The notes under the pieces: model-generated
Databases searched by the model: none
Told to the model about the DNA's origin: nothing
The model's input: the letters and a program-made list of their open reading frames with translations, nothing else
Shown here: piece after piece, positions 17,484-27,044 of the stretch
Layout of the letters: every line of letters begins with the position of its first letter
Numbering within the stretch: the stretch's first letter is position 1
Source: Lentzea guizhouensis
Lineage (GTDB): Bacteria; Actinomycetota; Actinomycetes; Mycobacteriales; Pseudonocardiaceae
Direction: 5' to 3'
Assembly: GCF_001701025.1 (NCBI RefSeq)
Contig: NZ_CP016793.1
Coordinates: 1,612,001 to 1,676,000 of the forward strand
Length of the DNA: 64,000 nt
Program-made: the position numbers and the translations under genes

Positions 17484-17700
17484 ACCACCAGGCTGCCGAC
17501 ATGAAACCGCTGGTCAGCCCCGTTCCCATCCTTTGGTACTCCCGCCGGGGGCACCACGATGATCAAGCATTTCCGCAGGTCAGCCCCGTTCCCCTAATGG
17601 GGCTGACATCGTGAGGAAACGCAAACCTGCATGTCAGCCCCGTTCCCCTTGGTCTCCTACCGGGGCTCCACTCACTGAAACAAGAGTGTCTACCGGGGCT
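17484..17700. repeat. Cluster of three hairpin-forming repeats (GTCAGCCCCGTTCCC)
   Basis: GTCAGCCCCGTTCCC occurs at 17513, 17579 and 17633. Each copy is followed by a complementary GGGGC-type arm: the second makes a perfect 9-bp inverted repeat (GTCAGCCCC...GGGGCTGAC), the third AGCCCCG...CGGGGCT. A further CTACCGGGGCTACTG half-copy lies at 17690. The intervals are 66 and 54 bases. Flanks differ, and repeat length is not constant enough for a CRISPR array. A related copy lies near 28270, beyond the Wadjet operon. Confidence 0.6.
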
Positions 17701-18021
17701 ACTGATCAACAGAGCGCTACAGCCGCGAGGTCAGCCATCAACAACGCGAGCACGCGCTTCATGCACCGCAATGCGCGTGAGATTGTGAACGTCCCGTAGT
17801 CCTCTGACAGCTGTCGCAAGATCGACGGACGCGTCGCGATGACCGCTCAAACCGCACTTCTCGGCATACGTTCTCGCATCGAAACGCCAAGATCTCGACC
17901 TGGGCGCCACGGAAAGCATCTGTCGGCAATGGTGAACCCGGCGGGAGTCGACCCTACGAGCAGCGGATCGGGCGTTCGGAGACTCCGAACACCTCCACCT
18001 GAGCCGAGGCCGCTGCCCGGC

Positions 18022-19230
18022 TCAATACCGGACTTGACCGGAACCGTGTCCTTCCATCGCGCGATTGAGCTGGTCGAGGACAAACGCAGAAGGAAGGCGT
18101 TCCTGTTCGAGGCGCAGGTAGGTGCCGTGCGCTGTTAGTAGTTCGGCCAGAGCGGCGGCTTCGAAGGCGATGAGGTTCGGCTCCGGCGTGTCGACTCGTG
18201 TCCCGTCTTCAACGGCAAGAGCCTTGTACTCCTCAAGAGTGGTCTGGTCCATCAGGACGGAGGCGAGATGCGGCATCCGGGCACGAGCACGTGACAGCAA
18301 CGTGAAGCCGGCACGGTCGAGATCTCCCCAGTACACATGGCGCGCACCGTCCAGCCAGCTGATCTCGTCCAGGACGTTGAGGTGGTTGCCGAGCGAGTGA
18401 ACGACGACGGTCCTGGGCCGGTCGGGAACCAGGTAAGCGGACTCCTTGTTCTCGACGATCAAGACTGTCTCCGGGTGGACGGGCAGTGCGTCGATCTCCG
18501 GCAGAGGAGCACTCAGGTGCCGCAGGCCGCCTACCAGTGCGCGATCGACGGGGTCTGCCAGGATCACGTCGACATGGACAGGCAGCGCCTTCAGTCCGAG
18601 TGGGTCCAGGTTGTCCTGCCCAAGCTCCTCATCGTTCTGGTCGATGTCGCCGCCCAGATCGGGGATGCTGAGGCAGGCCAGGACGAGCCGGCGGTGGCGG
18701 GAGAGCCACTTGGTGTGCATACCCGGTACTGGAACCTGTCGGATCGTCAGCCCGGAACGCGGGTTTTCGGTGAACCACGTCGTGGCACCGAGCAGGATCT
18801 CGAAGTCGGCATCGTCCAGCTCGACGATCTGCTGCAGATGCGGGCGCAGCCGCTCCTCGGCCGCTCCACCGGGGAGTTTTTGAAGCCTCGCCCATCTGGC
18901 GTTCGCCCGCAGCCAGTGGTCGGCGAGGTCTTGGTCGAGGGAAACGAGGTCGTCGATCGTGGGAAGGTCGAGGTGGGTGAACACCTCCTGGGTGCCCACG
19001 ACTGTGCGGCGGCTGCCGCCACGTAGCCGAGCCGTGGGGTGCGCTGCCGACCAGGTCCGCCATTCCCGCATCCAACGGCTGACCGTGTCGGAGTCCCGGG
19101 CGATCATCTGCGCCGATGGTGCCGCAAGGGCGAATAAAAAGGCGGTGTCGGCGCCGAGCAGGAGCCTGTCACGCCAAATATTGCGGTAGCGCGCACGTAT
19201 CTTGTCCAGCACATGGTCGGGTTCGTGCAT
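18022..19230 (-). CDS. jetD: Wadjet nuclease subunit JetD (DUF3322/DUF2220)
   Basis: 402 residues, the last gene of the operon; its ATG overlaps the jetC stop (ATGA). The N-terminal helical DUF3322-like part (about 5-190) is followed by a Toprim-like DUF2220 domain. Visible motifs are VLIVENKESAYLVP (acidic Glu260) and HVYWGDLDRAGFTLLSRAR (Asp303, Asp305), the usual acidic metal-binding positions. In Wadjet this subunit cuts DNA once the SMC complex has extruded a small circular plasmid. The length is normal for the family and all expected motifs are present, so it looks active. Confidence 0.88.
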   Translation of the reverse strand: MHEPDHVLDKIRARYRNIWRDRLLLGADTAFLFALAAPSAQMIARDSDTVSRWMREWRTWSAAHPTARLRGGSRRTVVGTQEVFTHLDLPTIDDLVSLDQDLADHWLRANARWARLQKLPGGAAEERLRPHLQQIVELDDADFEILLGATTWFTENPRSGLTIRQVPVPGMHTKWLSRHRRLVLACLSIPDLGGDIDQNDEELGQDNLDPLGLKALPVHVDVILADPVDRALVGGLRHLSAPLPEIDALPVHPETVLIVENKESAYLVPDRPRTVVVHSLGNHLNVLDEISWLDGARHVYWGDLDRAGFTLLSRARARMPHLASVLMDQTTLEEYKALAVEDGTRVDTPEPNLIAFEAAALAELLTAHGTYLRLEQERLPSAFVLDQLNRAMEGHGSGQVRY

Positions 19231-22200
19231 CAGGGATCTTCCTCCAGGCTTAGCGCCTCCTTCATCGTCATGGGGTAGATCCGCACCCGCGTGAGATCGT
19301 CAACGTCCACATTGATGTAGGCGACGGATGCCACGTAGTCCTCGAAGGCAGTCGCCTTCTCGCGGGGTGCGCCCACGATCAGTTGGAAGCCGAGGGCCTG
19401 CAGGGCTGACAGGGACCTGCCGGTGTAGTCGCTGTCGGCCTTCACGAATCCTTCGTCGAGGATGACCGATGCGTAGCTAGGCGGCCCTTCGTGACCTTCG
19501 CCGAGGCGGAACCGCAGGGCTGCGCCGAGGATGAAGGCGATCAGCTCTTGCCCTTCGCCGCCACTCATTCCAGAGACGCCGTCGTGAACGACCTTGACGC
19601 CATCTGGACGGGACTCGATGGCTTGGAACTCGACGTGCTCGCGGGCGTCGAACACTTTCCGCCGCCATGCGTCCCCGGCTCGCGACTGGTCGTCGAGTCT
19701 GGCCAGGTGTCTGCGCAGCCGGGTGAAGGATTTCTCGATCTGGTCGATATCTCGTTCGGTGTCCATGCCGACGGTGTTGCTGGTGTACCGGGTGATGATC
19801 TGGCGGAAGTCCTTCAGGTCGCCGCTTGGTCGCTCAACGGGTTCGATGCTCAACGTGGCTTCTGTCCGGAACCGCACGTGGCACAGCACGTCGTTGATCG
19901 GGACTAGTCCGCGCTTGATGCTCCGGGCGTCATCCTCGATCTGCACGAGCAACCCGCGCAGTTGCCGGTTCATGTCCTCGTCGACCTTCGCCAGCCAGGC
20001 GTCCTTGGCGCGGGGCAGGTCGTCGGTCACCAGTTGCCGGTAGATCGCCAGCAACGCCGGCAGAGAATCGATTGTTCCGTCCGTCTCGCGCGCGGTTCGT
20101 TCGTCCAGGTTCCTATAGGCGGCGATGTGGCCCACCACAGCGACCTCGAGTTTCTCCCGGTCCTGCTTGTGCTGCTCGATCTGCCCCCGCAGGTTCTCCA
20201 TCGCTGCTCTCAGGCTGGCCGTGACCCCTGCGGCCTCGGTTGGCGCGTTGAACGGGGTGGGGGCGAGGGCGGCACGCTCGTCGGCGCTCAGTGGTGGCCC
20301 GGCGTCGACACGGTCCTTCGCGTCGTCCACGACCGAGACGAGGTCGCCCCATTGCTTGTCGAGTCTTTCCTGTTCCTCTTCGAGCCGTTTCACCTCGCGA
20401 CTAGCGGCGACCGCCCTCTCACGCTGCTTCTGCAACAGTTCCGTCAGGTGGGCGACCTCGGGAGAGTTGGCCTGCGCGAGCTGGTTTTCGAACTCTCCGA
20501 TTTGCTCTCGGGCGACTGAGGTGTCGATTCGTTCCCAGGTCAGATTGGTGCGTAGCGCTCGCAGTTCGTTCAGTCGGTTGCGTGCCGACTCGTGTCGCAG
20601 ATTGGCCTCGTTCGTCGACACGTCGGCGATCTGGACCTCCCGCTCGATCGACTCGAGCTCATCGTCTAGGTCCTGCAGCAGCCAGCGGGTGTCCCATCCG
20701 ATCCAGGGGTAGCGCAGGCGACGGTCGTCCTTCGTGAACCGGTGCCGCGAGCCGGTTCGCATGCCGGCTGGGGTGATCGAACCGCGAGCCCATGTGGGAC
20801 GCTGATCGTCCAGCTCAACTTCGGTTTCCACGCAGAGGTAGTTCGCGGTCTCGTTCAGCTCGCTCGCAAGCCATCCCTGGAACGGATGGTCGGCAATGTC
20901 GAGCAACGCTGGAATTCCACCGTCCACCGGGGCGGGCCCAGGTGAGCCTGAGGCGGCGGGTGCGATGGTGACCGTGCCTTGCATGTCGTTGTCGTGCACG
21001 TATCGGCGCAGACGGGCGAAGTCGCGGCTGTCGACCAACAGGGTGCTCGACAACGGCAGTAGCAGGCCGACGACAGCTTTCTCCCATCGACGGTGCTCGG
21101 GCTTGAGCTGGAGCAGCTCGCCGGCATACCGGAGCCGGTCGATCTCGATGCCGAGGCTGGACGCAATCCGGTTGCGGCGTGTATCAGCATCCTCGGGGAT
21201 GAGGTTGCGACGTGCCCGCAAGCCGGTGATCTCGCGTTTCTTCGCCTCGGCGTCCTTGCGAAGCTGCCAAAGCCTGCCAGCGGCCTTGGTGGCGGTGTCG
21301 GAGGCGCCTTTCAACGCCTCCGTCTCCTGTACGGCAAGGTCGTCGAGGCTGTCGTGCGTGAGGGTGACGTCGCCTGGTGAAGTGGGTAGGGGCAACTTGA
21401 AAACGGAGAGGCGATTCTCGAGCTGCTGCCGTTCGGCCTCGAGCCGTTCCAGTGTTTCCTTCGCGTGCTTGAGCTGTAACTTGATGAGCCCAGAACGGTC
21501 TCCGCCAGCGGCGGTGAGCTGATCGATCGTGTTTTTCTCGTGCCGTTCGGCGGTTCCGGCTGTCTTGGCAGCGGCGGCGTGTTCTTCATCTGCTTCCGCC
21601 TTGGCGAGGCGGTTGTCGTCGATGGCCGTCTCGGCCCATTCGGCGACCTTCTCCGCGTGCCACACCTGGAACCGAGTCGGGCTATCGTCGCCACCGATCA
21701 GCAGTCTGTTCTTGGCCACGTAGTCCGAGCCGGCGGCATAGTACCTCTCGGCGATAGCAGGAAGCGGCGCAAGCGTCTCGGTTCGGCGGCGTGCTGTCTC
21801 GAACTCCTCGTACAGTCGTGACGCCTCCCGGTACGCCTCAAGAGCGACATCCCACCGGGTCAACGCGAGTGGCTCGGTGAGCACGAAGTCCTTGAACAGG
21901 GCGTTGATGGAGAAGATGCCCTTGGACGCCTGGGCACGCCGCAGAAGCTGCATGGCCAGGCGCTGCGACTCGTCGGTGGAGCCCATGCCCATGACGGAGC
22001 GCATCTTCGCGTGCACACGCGCCTGCGAGGGGTCCACTACGTCGCCCCGGTCCAGGTCGACGAGACGTTCCAGGGATGTCTTCGACAGCGGGGAGGCGCC
22101 CTGGCGGACGGCGGTGATCCCGTTGAGCTGCGCCAAGTCGAAGCGGTCGTGGACGAATCCGTAAACGGTGGTGGCGTTGACCGCCTCCGGCCCGTCGGCG

Positions 22201-22670
22201 TCCTGCCCCACCCACGCCAGCCGGAACGACGTGACGCGGCGCCCGTCGCCGGTCTCCCATGTGATCGCCGCACCACTGGGGAAGCCGGGGGCACCAGGTG
22301 GCCGCAGGTAGTTCGTCGTCGCGGAGCGCCTGTTCTCGTCCTGCCTCTGGTCGGTGTGACCGCGAGCGTACGAATAGACTGTCCGTTCACGTTTCTTACC
22401 GCGGTCGTCGCGGGCAGCCTGGTTGAACTCTTGCGGGTTGGGCAGGATCACCGAGGCCATCGCGTCCAACAGGGTTGACTTGCCACGTCCGGATGGGCCG
22501 ACGATCGCGGTGCCTGAACGCGCCACGATCATGCTCTGCAGCCCCGAGTACGCACCCCAGTTCAGGATTTGCACTTCGATGATGCGGAACTGTGCTGCCC
22601 CTTCCTCGTCTGCAACCGGAAACAGTGCCGTCTGCTGGTCTTTTCGGAAGGCCGCTCGAGGTGCAGTCAT
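19230..22670 (-). CDS. jetC: Wadjet SMC-like ATPase JetC (MksB-type)
   Basis: 1146 residues. Walker A is GPSGRGKST (58-66) near the N-terminus. Two long coiled coils fill the middle (rich in Glu/Arg/Leu heptads, e.g. LEAERQQLENRL and VKRLEEEQERLDKQW). The C-terminal head has the ABC signature SGMSGGEGQE, Walker B YASVILDEGFVKAD and a QLIVGAPRE switch. It is the motor that loads on and extrudes plasmid DNA. The ATG overlaps the jetB stop by 4 bases; jetD follows directly. The head is complete and the length is typical. Confidence 0.9.
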   Translation of the reverse strand: MTAPRAAFRKDQQTALFPVADEEGAAQFRIIEVQILNWGAYSGLQSMIVARSGTAIVGPSGRGKSTLLDAMASVILPNPQEFNQAARDDRGKKRERTVYSYARGHTDQRQDENRRSATTNYLRPPGAPGFPSGAAITWETGDGRRVTSFRLAWVGQDADGPEAVNATTVYGFVHDRFDLAQLNGITAVRQGASPLSKTSLERLVDLDRGDVVDPSQARVHAKMRSVMGMGSTDESQRLAMQLLRRAQASKGIFSINALFKDFVLTEPLALTRWDVALEAYREASRLYEEFETARRRTETLAPLPAIAERYYAAGSDYVAKNRLLIGGDDSPTRFQVWHAEKVAEWAETAIDDNRLAKAEADEEHAAAAKTAGTAERHEKNTIDQLTAAGGDRSGLIKLQLKHAKETLERLEAERQQLENRLSVFKLPLPTSPGDVTLTHDSLDDLAVQETEALKGASDTATKAAGRLWQLRKDAEAKKREITGLRARRNLIPEDADTRRNRIASSLGIEIDRLRYAGELLQLKPEHRRWEKAVVGLLLPLSSTLLVDSRDFARLRRYVHDNDMQGTVTIAPAASGSPGPAPVDGGIPALLDIADHPFQGWLASELNETANYLCVETEVELDDQRPTWARGSITPAGMRTGSRHRFTKDDRRLRYPWIGWDTRWLLQDLDDELESIEREVQIADVSTNEANLRHESARNRLNELRALRTNLTWERIDTSVAREQIGEFENQLAQANSPEVAHLTELLQKQRERAVAASREVKRLEEEQERLDKQWGDLVSVVDDAKDRVDAGPPLSADERAALAPTPFNAPTEAAGVTASLRAAMENLRGQIEQHKQDREKLEVAVVGHIAAYRNLDERTARETDGTIDSLPALLAIYRQLVTDDLPRAKDAWLAKVDEDMNRQLRGLLVQIEDDARSIKRGLVPINDVLCHVRFRTEATLSIEPVERPSGDLKDFRQIITRYTSNTVGMDTERDIDQIEKSFTRLRRHLARLDDQSRAGDAWRRKVFDAREHVEFQAIESRPDGVKVVHDGVSGMSGGEGQELIAFILGAALRFRLGEGHEGPPSYASVILDEGFVKADSDYTGRSLSALQALGFQLIVGAPREKATAFEDYVASVAYINVDVDDLTRVRIYPMTMKEALSLEEDP

Positions 22671-23371
22671 GCGAGATCCTCACCAGATCCTTCGTGCCCG
22701 GACTCATCAGGCACGCCAGCCTCCCCGGCTGCCTGGCTGAAGTACTGCTCCATGCGCATCACCTCATCGGCACCGATCAGCGGAACGACCGCGGGTGAAA
22801 CGGTGAACAGGTAGTCCGCATCCGGGTCCGGTGTCAGCAGTTTCAGGTCGGCCACAGCGCGAACAGCGGCCTCCACACGGCGCTGGAACTTGGCCTCGTC
22901 ACCGTCGCCGTCCTCTCGGAAGGGGCGCAGGAACTCGGCCACCTGGGCTCGGGTGATCACGACCGGATCATCGGTCGCATCGGTGTAAGTGTGCTCTTTG
23001 CGCAGGTGTATCAGCAGGAGCGACGCGTCGCGGTGCAGCGGTTTGTCGCGGCGCAGCAGCCTCGGCGCGTCATCGGCCGGGTCCTGGCGCTTGAACGCCA
23101 CCTCGTAGTCCTTGTCGACGACGAGGAGCAGGTACATGTCGGCGAGACGCTCACGGATCTCGGTCTCGTACGTCAGCAGTGCGTCCCACGCGGATCGGTT
23201 TCTGGACCGGGTGATGAATCGTTTGGTCAGCAGGGTCGTCAGCGCCCGTCGGGCCGCAGTCGGTAGTCGGGAGCTTCCTGGCTGGTCCGGTTCGTCGTCT
23301 TCGAAACCGTACTGGTCCATGTCGTCGCTGGACGTCGAGTCGTCGTAGGGAACGTCGACGCGCTCGCTCAC
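22667..23371 (-). CDS. jetB: Wadjet subunit JetB (DUF4194, MksE-type KITE protein)
   Basis: 234 residues. An acidic N-terminus (about 1-35, rich in Asp/Glu/Ser) precedes a winged-helix DUF4194 core (AWDALLTYETEIRERLADMY, LLLVVDKDYEVAFKRQ, RLLRRDKPLHRDASLLLIHL, then FLRPF). Such proteins are the kleisin-associated dimer of Mks/Wadjet complexes. The GTG start overlaps jetA by GTGA and the stop overlaps jetC, so the subunits are probably made in fixed ratio by translational coupling. Confidence 0.85.
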   Translation of the reverse strand: MSERVDVPYDDSTSSDDMDQYGFEDDEPDQPGSSRLPTAARRALTTLLTKRFITRSRNRSAWDALLTYETEIRERLADMYLLLVVDKDYEVAFKRQDPADDAPRLLRRDKPLHRDASLLLIHLRKEHTYTDATDDPVVITRAQVAEFLRPFREDGDGDEAKFQRRVEAAVRAVADLKLLTPDPDADYLFTVSPAVVPLIGADEVMRMEQYFSQAAGEAGVPDESGHEGSGEDLA

Positions 23372-24825
23372 GGCGTCTCCTTCGTGGGGACGGGAGTATC
23401 GAAGGCGAGATGAGGCAGCGCGATCATCAGGACGCTGCCGCGGTTCCCGGACAGTCTCACCGTCTCAACGAGATCGATGTCGACCTGCCCGTGCACCACG
23501 GCAAGGTCGAGCAGGCTCACCAGGGCGCCCAGACGCTGGAACTCGGCAGGGATGGCGTCGAACACCTCGGCACCGATCACCACCGATTGGCTGGCAAGCA
23601 GCTTGTTGATGGTCCGTCCGACGGCACGTGGGCTGGTGCCGGCGGCCAGCCGAAGGGCCTCACGGTCTTCGGTGGGCAGCGTCCTGCGCTGTTCGGTGAC
23701 CTCGACGATGACCTCTTGTGGGCCGTGGTCACGCCACAGCTGCGTCTGGGAGATGTCGACGACAGCGAGAGGTCCCACGCCGAGCACGTCCTGCGGCACA
23801 TATCGCTGACCAGGTTCGGCTTGTACCCATGTCGCGCCAGCATGCAGAGCGCGGTCGGCGAGGCTGATCAGCCGTTGATGCCTGCCGTGGGCTGCACGGG
23901 TGAGGAAGCGACGCAGCGATGCGGACCAGCGCAGGTAGCTGTTCTGCACATCAAGCTCCGCGGCGAGGAGAGTCGAAAGCATGCTGTCGAGTTCTTCACG
24001 CTGCGCGGCGGTCATGTGCTCCAGCGCGAACGCCTGCCCGAGAATCTGATCAATGTCGGCGCGCAGTTGTTCGGACTGCCTGGACGACAACAACCGGGAG
24101 AACCCGACGTATGCCGTGCCCTGACTCGTCTTCGACAGCAGGTCGTTCTCCCTGAGATACTCCTCCACCAGGTCCGCCTTGGGCGAACCCTGGGCCATGG
24201 CACGCCGCGCGACCTCCTGGTGACGATCCTCCACCATGGTCCGCAACTGCCGGAAGTCAGCGGGCAAGGACCGCGTCATGGCGAGAATCTCGCGCAGCTG
24301 CTGCTTCATCTCCTCCAGAGTCGCCAGCCGTACCCGACCGGAGGCGATGTCGTCGCGTCGCTTGTGCAGTTCAGCGATCTCCTGATCGATACGCCGCACC
24401 TGGACCTCCCGGTCCGGATTGGTCATGTCAGCCAAGAGCCGCACCGCGTGCGAGATAGAGCCGAGGCGCGCGCCGCTGACAGTTGTCTCACCCTCGACGA
24501 GCTCACGGACGAACCGCAGGGCGCGCAACGTATGAGGCGACAACCGGTACCTCAAGCGCCCGTTGAGCGTCTCGGTCTCCAGCCAGCGCTTCTCGACCCA
24601 GTCGCGGCAGTGCTCGGCCGGTGTAACGTTGCCCTGCCAATCACGAATCTGGGCGCGCGCCTCGGCGACCCGCTCGTGGAACCATTCAGCGGAAACCGAC
24701 CCGTCCAGTTGTTCGAGATGCTCGGCGAACAATGGCAACACCCAGTCTCGCGAGTACGCCTTCAGCAGCGTCAGCGTCGGATTCGTCCCCAACGCCGCCC
24801 GGATCAGTTCACTCGTGATCTCCAT
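23368..24825 (-). CDS. jetA: Wadjet subunit JetA (DUF3375, MksF-type kleisin)
   Basis: 485 residues, first core gene of the operon. The N-terminal winged-helix part (LLKAYSRDWVLPLFAEHL, FHERVAEARAQIRDW) and the helical neck (REVQVRRIDQEIAELHKRRD, LEEMKQQLREILAMTRSLP) fit DUF3375 kleisins. The C-terminal part (about 330-480) ends before the jetB GTG. It bridges the JetC heads and contacts JetD. The gene is complete. It is overlapped at its start by a small upstream ORF. DUF3375, DUF4194, SMC and DUF2220 in this order define type I Wadjet. Confidence 0.87.
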   Translation of the reverse strand: MEITSELIRAALGTNPTLTLLKAYSRDWVLPLFAEHLEQLDGSVSAEWFHERVAEARAQIRDWQGNVTPAEHCRDWVEKRWLETETLNGRLRYRLSPHTLRALRFVRELVEGETTVSGARLGSISHAVRLLADMTNPDREVQVRRIDQEIAELHKRRDDIASGRVRLATLEEMKQQLREILAMTRSLPADFRQLRTMVEDRHQEVARRAMAQGSPKADLVEEYLRENDLLSKTSQGTAYVGFSRLLSSRQSEQLRADIDQILGQAFALEHMTAAQREELDSMLSTLLAAELDVQNSYLRWSASLRRFLTRAAHGRHQRLISLADRALHAGATWVQAEPGQRYVPQDVLGVGPLAVVDISQTQLWRDHGPQEVIVEVTEQRRTLPTEDREALRLAAGTSPRAVGRTINKLLASQSVVIGAEVFDAIPAEFQRLGALVSLLDLAVVHGQVDIDLVETVRLSGNRGSVLMIALPHLAFDTPVPTKETP

Positions 24826-25112
24826 GACCGCCGATCACTCCCCTCTCCACCGGCGGGCGGCTTCCTGCAACGGGGCAGAATCCGCCACCGCACCAACCGT
24901 GCGTCGAGGTGCAGAACCTCGGAAGCGACCTCGTCGTAGGACAACCCGGTCAGGCTGGTGTCCTGCTCGGCCAGCAGGACCTCGACGATCACCCGGTACT
25001 GTGCCGCGAACCGCGAGGTCAGGTAGGCCGGTACGAGCTCCTGTCCCGGCAGGAGCGCTGACCACGGATCAGCGGGTGCCTCCATCTCCGGCGCCTCGTC
25101 GTGATCGATCAC
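24804..25112 (-). CDS. Small ORF overlapping the start of jetA
   Basis: From a GTG at 25112 the frame encodes about 102 residues: PWSALLPGQELVPAYLTSRF, AAQYRVIVEVLLAEQDTSLT, GLSYDEVASEVLHLDARLVR, then a basic tail. It ends 22 bases inside jetA. The pattern of a helical segment AxQYRxIVxVLLAEQ followed by a winged-helix-like segment recalls the N-terminus of DUF2397, the kleisin of a related Mks/Wadjet type. It may be a truncated kleisin-like fragment or a separate small partner. The ribosome binding site is weak. Whether it is translated is uncertain. Confidence 0.5.
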   Translation of the reverse strand: MIDHDEAPEMEAPADPWSALLPGQELVPAYLTSRFAAQYRVIVEVLLAEQDTSLTGLSYDEVASEVLHLDARLVRWRILPRCRKPPAGGEGSDRRSWRSRVN

Positions 25113-25209
25113 GTGCCCAGAGTACGAACGCGAGATGCTGCGCCGAGGACAACAGCGACACATCACCCGTTGTGATGAATCTTCGCTGTTCGGGTCCTGT
25201 CCCGGCTGG

Positions 25210-26875
25210 TCAGGGCAACCGAGCCCAATCGAGTTCCTGGCGCAGAGCCCACTTCGTGCGGTGCGCGGCGCGCACAACGGTCATGTGAGCGCGGAAGTCG
25301 TCGTCGCGGTCGCAGCGGGCGAACAGCGCCTTGACCTCGGCCAGCAGGCGAACGGCCGCCTTGTAGGAGTCACGGTTGCGCGCTTCGATCGCCCGGTCGG
25401 CAGCACGGAGCAGGATCGGAATGGCGTCGGCCGGGTGGCTCGCGGCACGGACACGCGCGAGGCGAAGCCACAGACCTTCCGAGCAGCCGCCGTCGACCGC
25501 TGCTTGCCAGGCGGCCTCGTTCTCGTCGTCGGCCAGCAGGATTTCCACCAACGTCGAGCGACCCGATGACCAGGATCCCTTGACGGGCGGTAGCACGGCG
25601 AGGAAGGCCAGCGCGCGTTCCCGCCAATGCGGAAAGTCGCCGGCGGTGGCATCGCGGAGCGCGCGAAAGGTCTCCAGACTCGGCCGGTCGGTGAAGTTGG
25701 ACCAGAGCATCTCACCTGCCCGGTCGAGCCGGCCCGCGCGCACGTGGATCCCAGCAGCCAGATCACGCAGGCGAGAGTCGGGTTCGAAGTCGGTCAGGCC
25801 GCGCTCCAGCCACGTCAGCGCCTCGTCGTCACGGTCGTCGGCACACAGCCGTTCAGCGATGCGGAGCACGTCGTAGGAGCTCGTCACGTCCCGTGCCAGC
25901 ACCTCGATCAGCCCATCTGCCTCCCGACGACTCGGCCAGGTTCTCCATGAGATGGGTGATGACGAAGCGGCGGGCGCTGTAGTCGTCCGGCTTCTTCGGC
26001 GGCAGCGTCCGCCACCCCTGCTCGACGAGTTCCCGGTAGCGCGCCAAGCCCGCTGACCCCAGCACCTCCTCGTACGCGGGCAGCACGTCGAGAAACAGCT
26101 CGTAGTCGGTGCTCACCGCCCGCGCGACCAGACGCTCGGCCAGCTCCACCGGGTCCGGTGAGCCCGCCTCACAAGCCGCCAAGTGGATCTCTTCCACGCG
26201 GGCGATCGCCTCGGACAGCCCGCCGTCGGAGTCGTCCACCCGCTCGGCCGAGGACTCCAGCAGTTCCAGTGCGTACTCGGCGAGGATGATCGCGGCATCG
26301 GCGAACCCGGCTCCGATCAGCCGTTCGACTTCGCCCAGAGCCTCACCGACGTGCAGGAAGTAGCCGTACGCCCCGCCGTAGTCGACGAAATCGGGGATGT
26401 CGATGGCGCGTTCCAAGCGGTCTCTGATGTCCCGGTCGTCGAACGCGTTCTTCTGCCCGGCCGCGGCGGCGAGCCGGGCGCGCAGCACGCGATCCGATTT
26501 CGCGGCCGTCATCAGCTGCTCGATCAGCCACTCCTGATCACAACCACTCAAGAACAACCGCAGCCGCTTGTCGGACAACGGCTCCGCACGCGGCTCCCCC
26601 ATCTCACCGCCCTGTTCCAACCACGCCAGCGAAGTAGCGACGCAGTGCTTGCAGGACACGCCGTCGGCTCCGTAAGGGCAGGAGCAACGCCCGCACAGGC
26701 CCTTCGGCGTGACGTCGAGCCGCACGCGATAAGTCCGAGTGCCGTCCACCGTTGCGGTCACGGTCGACCCGTCCACCGTGACCCGCCGAACCTGACCGGC
26801 CGCGAGGTACCGCTCGCCTCGCTCGAACGACCTCTCGTCAGCCAGCTTCCGCACCATGCTCACGCTCACGACCAC
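25210..26875 (-). pseudogene. SWIM zinc-finger protein, frameshifted
   Basis: The first frame (26875 down to about 25920) encodes a SWIM finger: GLCGRCSCPYGADGVSCKHC gives CxC...CxH ligands near residues 62-80. Helical repeats follow. At about 25915-25932 the frame is lost after THLMENLAE. One base over, ADGLIEVLARDVTSSYDVLR and further helical repeats (DDEALTWLERGLTDFEPDS) run to a stop at 25210. Joined, this makes a normal-length SWIM protein of roughly 550 residues. One single-base indel in GC-rich DNA could be an assembly error. It lies about 100 bases upstream of the Wadjet operon on the same strand. Confidence 0.75.
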
Positions 26876-27044
26876 GGCCGGTCATCCTGCCAGGCGCGCG
26901 CTAGGAGCGTTTCCCGCGCAAGGCGCACCGCCACCGAGCCACATCAGCGACACGCCACTCGTTTTGGTGAATCGCTTCCATCGAGCGCCACCGGAGACGG
27001 ATTTGGCGGTGAGATGGTCCCCCGCCCTGAAAGGCACCTCCCCG

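Larger units (their letters stand above)
17143..18021. other. Gene-free, repeat-bearing stretch between STAND and Wadjet
   Basis: About 880 bases without a supported gene. It holds the STAND terminator at 17192-17230 and the GTCAGCCCCGTTCCC repeats from about 17484. The part 17240-17480 is GC-rich and shows no clear coding signal. The part 17710-18020 shows none either. Confidence 0.5.

Noticed and set aside
17513..17647. CRISPR array
   Set aside because: Three similar units recur, but unit spacing (66 and 54 bases) and repeat length vary, each unit is itself a hairpin of different size, and there are no cas genes.
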